Source of the DNA: Clostridia bacterium
Lineage (GTDB): Bacteria; Bacillota_A; Clostridia; Oscillospirales; Acutalibacteraceae
Length of the DNA: 64,000 bases
Direction: 5' to 3'
Assembly (NCBI GenBank): GCA_017456015.1
Contig: JAFTLL010000004.1
Span: 186,001 to 250,000, forward strand
Part shown: positions 14,990 to 23,282 of the stretch, one piece after another
How positions within the stretch are numbered: the stretch's first letter is position 1
How the letters are laid out: the number at the start of each line of letters is the position of its first letter
Notes under the pieces: generated by a model
The model's input: the letters and a program-made list of their open reading frames with translations, nothing else
Databases searched by the model: none
Told to the model about the DNA's origin: nothing
Made by a program: the position numbers and the translations under genes

Positions 14990-17900
14990 TTATACCAATT
15001 TTACATTCTCTTTTCCCAAAATACGGGAGAAGGCCTCCAAGTCCACCGCATTGCGGTCAACGCAAAGCGACTGCCCGGCGGCAAAACGCCGGTTGTCCCC
15101 CGAAAGGACAAAGTAGACTGGTGTGTCCCCCGGTGTCTTTTGCAGTTCGGCCTTGACCTGCGCGTAAACCGCGCCCTGCAATTCGGACAGACGCAGATAC
15201 AGACCGCTTTTTACCGTCTTTTTCGTATCCTCCAAGGAAACCGGCTGTGCCGTTTCGAGCAGAAGCTCGGTGTCCCGTCCTTCATACAATGAAACGCGGG
15301 CGGTCACCTCCAATACGGTACCCTCGGTCAGTATCGAGGCGTATTTTAAAAGGTATTTGGGAAAGACCATGCAATTGATACTGCCGTAAATGTCCTCCAA
15401 CTCTATGTTGGCCATAATTTGGTCTGACTTGGTTGAACGGCGTCTGAGTTGGTTCAAAATGCCGATAACCCGAACCGTTTTCCCTTCCTGCTTCGCGGCA
15501 ATTTCGGTGTCATTCAAATCGGAAATGCGCAAAGCGCCGCGCTTGCGTGCATAGGCTTCATAGGCCGCCATCGGGTGCCCGGACAGATACAGTCCGGTGA
15601 CCTCTTTTTCGGCTTTGAGCATTTCATGACGCGGCAGCTCCTCCAACACCGGCATCGAAAAGGGCTCGGTTTCGAGCGTACCGGTATCAAAAAGGCTGAT
15701 TTGCCCGTTTTTGGTGTACCGGTTTTTGTTTTCAACATCCTTTAAAATCAATTCGAGCGCCTGCAACATTTCGCGCCGGTTGTTGCCCAGTCCGTCAAAA
15801 GCACCGCAGAAAATCAGATTTTCAATGGCGCGGCGGTTGATTTGCCCACCGGCCAGCCGTTCACAGAAATTGTACAGTGAGGTAAATTTCCCGTTTTTCT
15901 GGCGGTCCTGCACCAGCTGAGCAATCGGCCCTTCACCCAAACCCTTAATGGCCAGCAGTCCGAAGCGAATACCCTTGTCGGTTGCCCGGAAGGCCGACGA
16001 GCTCTCGTTGATATTGGGCGGCAGTACCGCAATGCCTATTCGGTTGCATTCGCCGATATATTCCGCAACCTTGGAAAAGCGGTCGAGCACGCTGGTCAGC
16101 AGACTCGCCATGTATTCTTCCCTGTAATGGCATTTTAAATAGGCCGTCTGATAAGAGAGCCAGGCATAAGCCGCCGCGTGGGATTTGTTAAAGGCATAGG
16201 AGCTGAATGCCGACATTTCATCAAAGATTTTTTCAGCCACCTCGGCGGAAATCCCGTTGTTAACACAGCCCACGCAGTTGTATGAGCCGTCGGGATTTTT
16301 TTCGCCGTAAATAAAGGCCTCGCGCTCCTTTTCCATGACCGCGTGCTTTTTCTTGGACATGGCACGCCGCACAATGTCGGCGCGGCCGAAGGAATATCCG
16401 GCCAAATCGCGGAAAATTTGCATAACCTGCTCTTGGTAAACGATACAGCCGTAGGTTACCGAAAGAATCGGACGCAATAACTCGGTATCATATTTTATGC
16501 TTTCGGGATGGTTGTGGTTATAAATGTATTTGGGAATGGAATCCATCGGTCCCGGACGGTAAAGCGAAATAATCGCAATCAAATCCTCAATCGATTCGGG
16601 GCGGAAGGATTGCAAAACGCTTTTCATGCCCCCCGATTCAAATTGAAAGACCCCCTCGGTCAGCCCTTGGGACATCATTTGCATGGTTTCGGGGTCATTT
16701 ATAGGAATGCTGTCGGCCGTAATGTCAATGCCCTTGCCGCGCAATTCCTTGACCGTATCATCGATAACGGTAATGTTGCGTAGCCCCAAAAAGTCCATTT
16801 TCAACAGACCCAACTCGTCGAGCAGGGTCATGGTAAATTGGGTAACCACCGCACCGTCATTGGTGGCAAGCGGTACATATTCATAAACCGGCCGGTCGGT
16901 TATGACCACACCGGCGGCATGGGTAGATGCATGACGGGGCATACCCTCGACCTTGCGCGCCATATCAATGAGGGATTTGATTTGGGGATCGCTGGCGTAG
17001 ACCGCACGCAACTCCTCCGATTCGGCCATGGCCTTTTCTATCGTAATGCCCAGTGCTTGGGGTATCATCCGCGCCACCTTGTCGCATACCGCGTAAGGTA
17101 CCGCCATCGCCCGGCCGACATCGCGCACCGCGGCTCTGGCCGCCATGGTACCGAAGGTTACAATTTGTGCAACATATTCCTCGCCGTATTTTTGCACAAC
17201 ATAATCGATAACCTCCTGCCGGCGAACATAGCAGAAGTCAATATCAAAGTCGGGCATGGAAACACGCTCAGGATTTAAAAACCGTTCAAAGAGTAGATTG
17301 TATTTTAATGGGTCAATACCAGTAATGCCGATACAGTAGGCCGCCAGACTTCCGGCACCCGAGCCTCTACCCGGCCCTACGGGAATATCCTTGGATTTTG
17401 CATAATTGACAAAATCCTGCACAATCAAATAATAATCGACATACCCCATTTTCCGGATAACATTCAACTCGTATTCCAACCGTTCTATGATTTCGGGGGC
17501 GGGGTTTTCGCCGTAATGTTTGCGCAGACCGTCATAGCACTTTTCTTTAAAAAATGTAAAATGGTCCTGCGCACCGATGTCGAACACCGGAAGCTTGATT
17601 CTTCCGAACTCAAAATCCACGTTGCATTGCTCGGCAATTCGCGCCGTATTTTCAACCGACCGTTTATCAAAGCTTTCCAGCATTTCCTCCTCGGTTTTCA
17701 GATAAAAGTTGTCGGTTTCAAAGGCCATGGGGTTTGGCTCGTCAATGGTATGGTTGGTTTGGATGCAGAGCAGAACCTTCTGCATTAAGGCATCTTCTTT
17801 TTCAATGTAATGCACATCGTTGGTCGCCACCGTCGGAATGCCGGTTTCCTCCGAAAGGCGGCGAATCTGGCTGTTGACCTGCAACTGCTCCTGCAATCCG

Positions 17901-18430
17901 TGGTCCTGCAATTCCAGATAATAATTGCCCGGCTTGAAAATTTCCTGCATCGTCAGGGCGTGCTGCCGCGCGCCCTCATAATCATTGTTTAACAAGCGTT
18001 TGGGGATTTCTCCGGCCAAACAGGCCGAAAGGGCAATCAGCCCCTCGCTGTGTTGCCGCAAAAGTTCCAGGTCCACACGGGGCTTGGAGTAAAAGCCCTC
18101 GGTAAAGCTCTTGGAAATCATATAAATCAGGTTTTGATAGCCTGTGTTATTTTTGCATAATAAAATCAAGTGACGGTATTCGCTGTCCAACTCCCGCACC
18201 TTATCAAACCGACTGCGCGGCGCAACATAGACCTCACAGCCGATAATGGGCTTTATCCCTAACGCTTTGGCTTTTTTGTAAAATTCCAGCACGCCGTACA
18301 TAACGCCGTGGTCGGTAATGGCAAGGGCCGTCTGCCCTTTTTCTTTTGCGGCGGCCAGCAAACGCTCAATGCGGCAGGCACCGTCCAACAAACTGTACTC
18401 GGTATGCACATGCAGATGAACAAAGGACAT
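14990..18430 (-). CDS. dnaE: DNA polymerase III subunit alpha
   Basis: A 1146-residue DnaE-type replicative polymerase. It starts with the PHP domain (FVHLHVHTEYSLLDGACRIERLL), then the polymerase core with PVGPGRGSGAGSLAAYCIGI and the catalytic MPDFDIDFCYVRR (metal aspartates, about residue 400). Tandem helix-hairpin-helix regions follow (FGLLAIKGLGEGPI), then a C-terminal OB fold (VRVIGILNQLRR). The length matches E. coli DnaE. GGAGG precedes the ATG. It lies 15 bases after whiA in the same leftward operon. Confidence 0.98.
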   Translation of the reverse strand: MSFVHLHVHTEYSLLDGACRIERLLAAAKEKGQTALAITDHGVMYGVLEFYKKAKALGIKPIIGCEVYVAPRSRFDKVRELDSEYRHLILLCKNNTGYQNLIYMISKSFTEGFYSKPRVDLELLRQHSEGLIALSACLAGEIPKRLLNNDYEGARQHALTMQEIFKPGNYYLELQDHGLQEQLQVNSQIRRLSEETGIPTVATNDVHYIEKEDALMQKVLLCIQTNHTIDEPNPMAFETDNFYLKTEEEMLESFDKRSVENTARIAEQCNVDFEFGRIKLPVFDIGAQDHFTFFKEKCYDGLRKHYGENPAPEIIERLEYELNVIRKMGYVDYYLIVQDFVNYAKSKDIPVGPGRGSGAGSLAAYCIGITGIDPLKYNLLFERFLNPERVSMPDFDIDFCYVRRQEVIDYVVQKYGEEYVAQIVTFGTMAARAAVRDVGRAMAVPYAVCDKVARMIPQALGITIEKAMAESEELRAVYASDPQIKSLIDMARKVEGMPRHASTHAAGVVITDRPVYEYVPLATNDGAVVTQFTMTLLDELGLLKMDFLGLRNITVIDDTVKELRGKGIDITADSIPINDPETMQMMSQGLTEGVFQFESGGMKSVLQSFRPESIEDLIAIISLYRPGPMDSIPKYIYNHNHPESIKYDTELLRPILSVTYGCIVYQEQVMQIFRDLAGYSFGRADIVRRAMSKKKHAVMEKEREAFIYGEKNPDGSYNCVGCVNNGISAEVAEKIFDEMSAFSSYAFNKSHAAAYAWLSYQTAYLKCHYREEYMASLLTSVLDRFSKVAEYIGECNRIGIAVLPPNINESSSAFRATDKGIRFGLLAIKGLGEGPIAQLVQDRQKNGKFTSLYNFCERLAGGQINRRAIENLIFCGAFDGLGNNRREMLQALELILKDVENKNRYTKNGQISLFDTGTLETEPFSMPVLEELPRHEMLKAEKEVTGLYLSGHPMAAYEAYARKRGALRISDLNDTEIAAKQEGKTVRVIGILNQLRRRSTKSDQIMANIELEDIYGSINCMVFPKYLLKYASILTEGTVLEVTARVSLYEGRDTELLLETAQPVSLEDTKKTVKSGLYLRLSELQGAVYAQVKAELQKTPGDTPVYFVLSGDNRRFAAGQSLCVDRNAVDLEAFSRILGKENVKLV

Positions 18431-18445
18431 CGAATCCCTCCTTTT

Positions 18446-19303
18446 TTACAATTCTTCGGCCATCTCCATCAGCCGGTTTAACCGGTGGTTCAAACCGGAA
18501 CGGGTAATCGGCACCGCACTGAGGGCACACAGCTCGCTCAGTGGTGCTTCGGGGTTTTCCATACGCAGCCTTGCGGCGGTCTGCAATTCCTCCGACAGGG
18601 TATCAAGCCGGTTGGATTTGCGTAGCTTTTCAATCGCCTCGACCTGCTTCATGGCCGCGTTGACCGTTTTGGTGATATTGGCATCATCACAGTTGCGCAG
18701 GCGGTTGGATTTGTTTTTCATATCCTTGAAAACCTTGACACCCATCAGCTCCAAGGCGACAGTGCCGGCGTCCATAAAGGTCAGCAAATCCTCAATTTGC
18801 CGGCTGTCCCGAAAATAGAGCACATAGCTTGTCCCCCGCCGGCTTTTTTTCGGGGCAAATCCACCGTCCAGCAAAAACTGCTCTAAATCGGCGAACAAAG
18901 CCTCGGTTTTCACCGAAAATTCCAATCGGTAATCCTTTTCGGGATTATTCATACTGCCACAGGCCAAAAACACACCGCGCAAATAGGCAGGGCGGCAGCA
19001 TTCGCGCCGGAACATGGCGGTATTCATGCTGAAATGGTTTAAAAGTTTTTTCCGGTCGGCCGCGCCCTCAACCGATAGCGTCACCTTCGTGCCCGATTGG
19101 CTGAACCGACCGAGCACCCCGAAATCCCGTTTCAAGCCCTTTTGTATCCAGTCGGCAACCTCCGGCGCATTTCCGCTGTAAAATACAAAGTCAGGGGAAA
19201 AAGCGCCACCGTATAGAAACAGCGCGTATAACTGAGCAAACCGACAACAGGCCTTTGCCTGTACGGTGCACAGGGCGGTTTTTAAATTTGCAGAGAAAGA
19301 CAC
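18446..19303 (-). CDS. whiA: DNA-binding protein WhiA
   Basis: A 285-residue protein with an N-terminal degenerate homing-endonuclease (LAGLIDADG-like) region, for example YLRGVFLACGSMNNPEKDYRLE around residue 110, and a C-terminal helix-turn-helix (ALSAVPITRSGLNHRLNRL). In Firmicutes and Actinobacteria WhiA influences chromosome segregation, division and sporulation genes. The start codon is GTG 19303 with GAGGTGG just upstream. It follows rapZ by 10 bases; the gene that usually separates them is absent. Confidence 0.95.
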   Translation of the reverse strand: MSFSANLKTALCTVQAKACCRFAQLYALFLYGGAFSPDFVFYSGNAPEVADWIQKGLKRDFGVLGRFSQSGTKVTLSVEGAADRKKLLNHFSMNTAMFRRECCRPAYLRGVFLACGSMNNPEKDYRLEFSVKTEALFADLEQFLLDGGFAPKKSRRGTSYVLYFRDSRQIEDLLTFMDAGTVALELMGVKVFKDMKNKSNRLRNCDDANITKTVNAAMKQVEAIEKLRKSNRLDTLSEELQTAARLRMENPEAPLSELCALSAVPITRSGLNHRLNRLMEMAEEL

Positions 19304-19313
19304 AGCGCCACCT

Positions 19314-20171
19314 CTACTTTTTATTTATGTCCCGATGGTTGACATCGGTGTTGTAACCCTTCTTTTTTAAATGGGCGCACAATAACTCGGCCAGCGTAAC
19401 CGAACGGTGCTTGCCGCCGGTACACCCAAAGGCAATCACCAAACGGGTTTTACCCTCGGCTACATAAAGCGGCATGGCATAATCGATAAAATCAAACATC
19501 CGCTTTACAAATTCCTTGGACTCCTCCTGCTCCATAACAAAGTCCTGGATTTCTTTGGTCAGTCCGGTCAACTCCCGCAGGTTTTCCACATAATACGGAT
19601 TGACCAGACAACGCACATCCATAAGCAAATCCGCGTCGGTCACGGCACCGTGCTTAAACCCGAAAGAGCGGCATTCAATGCGCATACTCTTGTTTGCATC
19701 GCTTAAAAAAAGTGTGCTGATTTTTTCTTTCAGTAAAGCCATGGAGAGTAGGGAGGTGTCGATAATATAATCCGAAATCCCGCGAACCGAACGCATGATT
19801 TCCCGTTCCTTGACAATGGCCTCGTCGGTCGTGAGCTTGGGGTCGTCAATGCTAAGCGGATGGGAACGACGGGTCTGCTTGTAACGGCGGGTCAAACTTT
19901 CGTTTGAGGAATCTAAAAATAGAATTTTAACCCCGTACTGTTTTTTTAATTCGTCCAGTACCGCATAGGCTTCATTGAACATTGCCTTGCTGCGCGTGTC
20001 GGTCACAATGGCAAATTTAGAAATTTCGGAATTGGTTGCCGAAAACTCGGCCATAACGCGAATCATCGCCGGCGGTATGTTGTCAACGCAGTAATACCCT
20101 ATGTCCTCCAAGGCGTTGGCCGCGGTGGATTTGCCGGCACCCGACATTCCCGTAACAATAACTAAATCCAT
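19314..20171 (-). CDS. rapZ: RNase adapter / nucleotide-binding protein RapZ (YvcJ)
   Basis: A 285-residue P-loop protein with Walker A GMSGAGKSTAANALEDIGY at residues 8-26 and the C-terminal UDP-GlcNAc-type domain containing VDVRCLVNPYYVENLRELTG and the conserved FGCTGGKHRSVTLAELL. In E. coli RapZ links GlmZ sRNA decay to amino-sugar supply; in Firmicutes YvcJ affects competence and wall metabolism. GGGGAG precedes the ATG. It is placed between murB and whiA, a common Firmicutes association. Confidence 0.95.
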   Translation of the reverse strand: MDLVIVTGMSGAGKSTAANALEDIGYYCVDNIPPAMIRVMAEFSATNSEISKFAIVTDTRSKAMFNEAYAVLDELKKQYGVKILFLDSSNESLTRRYKQTRRSHPLSIDDPKLTTDEAIVKEREIMRSVRGISDYIIDTSLLSMALLKEKISTLFLSDANKSMRIECRSFGFKHGAVTDADLLMDVRCLVNPYYVENLRELTGLTKEIQDFVMEQEESKEFVKRMFDFIDYAMPLYVAEGKTRLVIAFGCTGGKHRSVTLAELLCAHLKKKGYNTDVNHRDINKK

Positions 20172-20186
20172 AGTTCTCCCCTTACA

Positions 20187-21095
20187 TTATCTGCCGATGT
20201 ATTTGACTTCCCGTTCCAAACGAACGCTGTATTTCAAAAAGACTTCGTTTTGCACATGCTCGATAACCTGCTTGACATCGCTGGCACTCGCATTGCCGAT
20301 ATTGATGATAAATCCCGCATGCTTTTCGCTGACCTGCGCGCCGCCGACGGTGTAGCCCTTTAAACCACAGGCCTCAATCATTGTTCCGGCGTAGTTGCCC
20401 TGAGGGCGTTTAAACACACTGCCGGCACTGGGATATTCCAGCGGCTGCTTCTGCTTACGCCGCATAAAAATATCCTCCATTTTCGCACGAATTTGTGCCG
20501 CGTCCCCCGGTTCCAAGCGAACCGTAACCGAGGTGATGATATAAGGCTCCGACTGAAAAAGGCTGGTACGGTAGCCAAAGGCCATTTCCTCGGCCGTCAG
20601 CCTGTGCTCTTTGCCTTCGGTGTCCAGCACCGTACAGGCCGTAACCACATTGCCGATTTCGGAGTCATAGGCGCCGGCGTTCATATAAACCGCGCCGCCC
20701 ACCGTGCCGGGAATACCCCAGGCAAACTCCAAGCCCTGTAAATCGTGCTCGGCCGCGAAGACACAAAGCTGTGACAGCCGCAAGCCCGCACCGCAGGTAA
20801 TTTCGCAGGAGCCGTTGTATTCGATGCCGTCCATGCCCGAAAGGAGCAGAACCGCCCCCTCGATACCTAAATCCGATACCAGCAGATTGGAGCCGTTGCC
20901 AATCACCGTATAGGGTACCTCGGCCGCCATAGCCGCTTGCAAAACAAAAGCCAGCCGCTCAGCATCCGAAACACGAATAAACAAATCTGCTTCTCCGCCG
21001 ATATGGAAGGTAGTATGCTTATCCATCGGCTCTTTTTCGGTAAACGCAATGCCTTGTTTTTGCAATTGCGTAATCAGTAGTGAACAGTCTGCCAA
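20187..21095 (-). CDS. murB: UDP-N-acetylenolpyruvoylglucosamine reductase
   Basis: A 302-residue FAD enzyme making UDP-N-acetylmuramic acid for peptidoglycan. Signatures are HTTFHIGGEADLFI, the FAD motif VIGNGSNLLVSD, GLEFAWGIPGTVGGAVYMNAGAY and YPSAGSVFKRPQG, with the catalytic Ser region and late ACGLKGYTVGGAQVSEKHAGF. It is a type II MurB. The start is taken as TTG 21095, because GGAGG lies seven bases upstream; the in-frame TTG 14 codons further upstream has no ribosome site. Confidence 0.95.
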   Translation of the reverse strand: MADCSLLITQLQKQGIAFTEKEPMDKHTTFHIGGEADLFIRVSDAERLAFVLQAAMAAEVPYTVIGNGSNLLVSDLGIEGAVLLLSGMDGIEYNGSCEITCGAGLRLSQLCVFAAEHDLQGLEFAWGIPGTVGGAVYMNAGAYDSEIGNVVTACTVLDTEGKEHRLTAEEMAFGYRTSLFQSEPYIITSVTVRLEPGDAAQIRAKMEDIFMRRKQKQPLEYPSAGSVFKRPQGNYAGTMIEACGLKGYTVGGAQVSEKHAGFIINIGNASASDVKQVIEHVQNEVFLKYSVRLEREVKYIGR

Positions 21096-21150
21096 AAAGA
21101 CACCTCCACAAATAAAGTCCTCTGTATAGCCTGACAAAAGGGCTGGCCCG

Positions 21151-22104
21151 TCAGCTCAATGTGTGTAAAAATGCCGCACCGATAATACCGGCATCGTTTC
21201 CCAGCTCGGCCGCTTTAATTTCGGTATGCTCGCTGTGGTTTTTTCCGTAACAGTTGTTCCGGACATAGGAGCGAATCGGCGAGAGTAAGGTTTCGCCCTC
21301 CTTGGAAATGCCGCCGCCGATGCACAGCACCTCTGGCTGGAAGATATTCACGATGTTGGTCGCGCCGACCGCAACATATTCGCAAAATCGGTCTACCACC
21401 GCTTTTGCGGCGATATCCCCGGCACGCATACCGTCAAAGGCAGTTCGGCCGTCAACCTTTCCCCCGTTTGCCTCTGCAATCTCCCACATTTTACTGTCTT
21501 TACATTCTTCCATTTTCTGTTTGGTCTGGCGAATCAAAGCCGTGGCCGAAGCGTAGGTTTCCCAGCAGCCCTCTCGGCCACACTTGCAAGGCTCGCCATT
21601 CATTGCAATCACCATATGCCCCAACTCCGCGCCGGCGTAATAACTGCCGGTCAGCATCTGGTTGTTGAGGATTACGCCGCCGCCGACACCGGTGCCCAGC
21701 GTAATTGCCACAAAGCTTTTGGTGCCCTTACCGGCGCCGCAAAGCATTTCACCCAACGCGGCGGCATTGGCATCGTTGTGCACAATACAGTTTACCTTTA
21801 AGCGCGCTTCCATTTCTTGCTTCATCGGGAGATTGTCGAATTTCAGGTTGTTGGAGGTATAAATCATACCGGTTTTAATATCCACACTGCCGGGCGAGCC
21901 GATACCGCAGCCGACAATGTCGGCCATGGTCAGCCCCGCATCGGCTACTGCTTCCTCTGCCGCGGCCGCCATATCGTCCAAAATGGCTTCAGCCGGACGG
22001 GGCAAATTGGTTTTCCTTTGCCCGCGGCCGACAATTTTATATGCATCATTTACAACCCCAACGGCGATGTTGGTCCCACCGAGGTCAATTCCCAAATAAT
22101 ACAT
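21151..22104 (-). CDS. glk: ROK-family glucokinase
   Basis: A 317-residue sugar kinase. Signatures are the N-terminal phosphate motif GIDLGGTNIAVGVV, GSPGSVD, the catalytic region VHNDANAAALGE, the adenosine motif TLGTGVGGGVI, and the ROK zinc motif CKCGREGCWETYASATAL. It phosphorylates glucose to glucose 6-phosphate, feeding the nearby pfkA and eno. It lies 10 bases after hprK, so a carbon-regulatory kinase and a glycolytic kinase share a transcript. Confidence 0.93.
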   Translation of the reverse strand: MYYLGIDLGGTNIAVGVVNDAYKIVGRGQRKTNLPRPAEAILDDMAAAAEEAVADAGLTMADIVGCGIGSPGSVDIKTGMIYTSNNLKFDNLPMKQEMEARLKVNCIVHNDANAAALGEMLCGAGKGTKSFVAITLGTGVGGGVILNNQMLTGSYYAGAELGHMVIAMNGEPCKCGREGCWETYASATALIRQTKQKMEECKDSKMWEIAEANGGKVDGRTAFDGMRAGDIAAKAVVDRFCEYVAVGATNIVNIFQPEVLCIGGGISKEGETLLSPIRSYVRNNCYGKNHSEHTEIKAAELGNDAGIIGAAFLHTLS

Positions 22105-22114
22105 TCACTCTCTC

Positions 22115-23074
22115 CTAAAACAGCTCTTTCTCCAAATTTGTAGGAATCATTGAAGACTCCATACCCAGCCGCTGCAACAAATCGTTGGCGGCGTTGTAGC
22201 CCATTTTCTTTTGTCTGTGGTTCATGGCGGCAACCTCAATAACCACAGCCAGGTTGCGTCCCGGTTTGACCGGAATGGTCATGCTCGGCACCGAATTGCC
22301 GAGTATGTCTGTCATTTCGTTTTCGAGCCCCATTCGGTCATAGACCTTTTCGGAATCCCAGGGCTCCATGTTAATGACCAAATCAATGTTGGTGGTCATC
22401 TTTACGGCACCGGCACCGAAGGTACGCCCTGCATTTACAATGCCTATGCCGCGCAGCTCAATAAAATGCCGAATGTTGTCCGGCGCACTTCCCACCAGGG
22501 AACGGGAGGACACCTTGCGGATTTCCACCGCATCGTCGGCAATCAGACGGTGTCCGCGCTTGACCAACTCAATGGCGGTTTCGCTCTTACCGACACCGCT
22601 TTCACCGAGAATCAGCAAGCCTTCGCCGTAAACCTCAACCAATACGCCGTGCCGGGTAATCCGCTGGGCAAGCTGTACGTTCAAAAAGGAAATCAGCGAA
22701 GCCATAAAGCCGGAGGTGCTGTCGGTCGTGCGCAACAGCGGCACCTGATATTTTTGCGCCATTTGTTCCATCAGCTGCGGAATTTCCAGGTTGCGGGCGA
22801 CAATAACGGCTACCGGTTTATGAGAAAAATATTCCTCCAAACAACGGATATATGCATCCCCCTCGAAACTGTTGAGATAGCTTTCCTCGCTTTTGCCGAT
22901 AATCTGTATGCGATTTTTATCGTAATATTTATAATAACCCGAAAGTTCCAACCCCGGACGGTTTACCTCGGTACTGGAAACGGTAATCTCGTCAATATTT
23001 TCGGGGGTAAAAATCTTTTCCAAAGAAAAGTCTTTCATAATCCGGTTTAAAGAAATATTGTAGGGTGTTTTCAA
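22115..23074 (-). CDS. hprK: HPr kinase/phosphorylase
   Basis: A 319-residue bifunctional enzyme that phosphorylates and dephosphorylates Ser46 of HPr to set carbon catabolite repression. Walker A is GESGVGKSETAIELVKRGH, followed by LIADDAVEIR and the HprK signature IELRGIGIVNAGRTFGAGAV. The N-terminal half has VNRPGLELSGYYKYYDKNRIQIIGKSE. Start choice: TTG 23074 keeps the usual N-terminal helix (ISLNRIMKDFSLEKIF matches the equivalent segment of B. subtilis HprK) but its AAAGG is 12 bases away. ATG 23038 is the alternative and would give 307 residues. Confidence 0.93.
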   Translation of the reverse strand: MKTPYNISLNRIMKDFSLEKIFTPENIDEITVSSTEVNRPGLELSGYYKYYDKNRIQIIGKSEESYLNSFEGDAYIRCLEEYFSHKPVAVIVARNLEIPQLMEQMAQKYQVPLLRTTDSTSGFMASLISFLNVQLAQRITRHGVLVEVYGEGLLILGESGVGKSETAIELVKRGHRLIADDAVEIRKVSSRSLVGSAPDNIRHFIELRGIGIVNAGRTFGAGAVKMTTNIDLVINMEPWDSEKVYDRMGLENEMTDILGNSVPSMTIPVKPGRNLAVVIEVAAMNHRQKKMGYNAANDLLQRLGMESSMIPTNLEKELF

Positions 23075-23176
23075 AGCAGCGCACAACCTTTCGTTTTTTT
23101 GTTTCCAAAATCTATAAATCACCAGTATAATTATACTATATTTTCCCACAAATGAAAAGTCTTTTTCATAAATAAC

Positions 23177-23205
23177 TTGATAAACTTTCTGTAAAATTGT
23201 ATAAT
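23177..23205 (+). promoter_or_regulatory. Sigma-A promoter of the GH67-like gene
   Basis: TTGATA, a 17-base spacer and a perfect TATAAT, about 78 bases before the start codon. The promoter lies in the gap shared with the divergent hprK. Confidence 0.8.
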
Positions 23206-23282
23206 AAGGTGTATTCTTTGGAGTAGAGGCAAATCCCGTCGCGCTGCCCCGAAAAAACCGACGCCGTTGGAGGAAGCATAAA

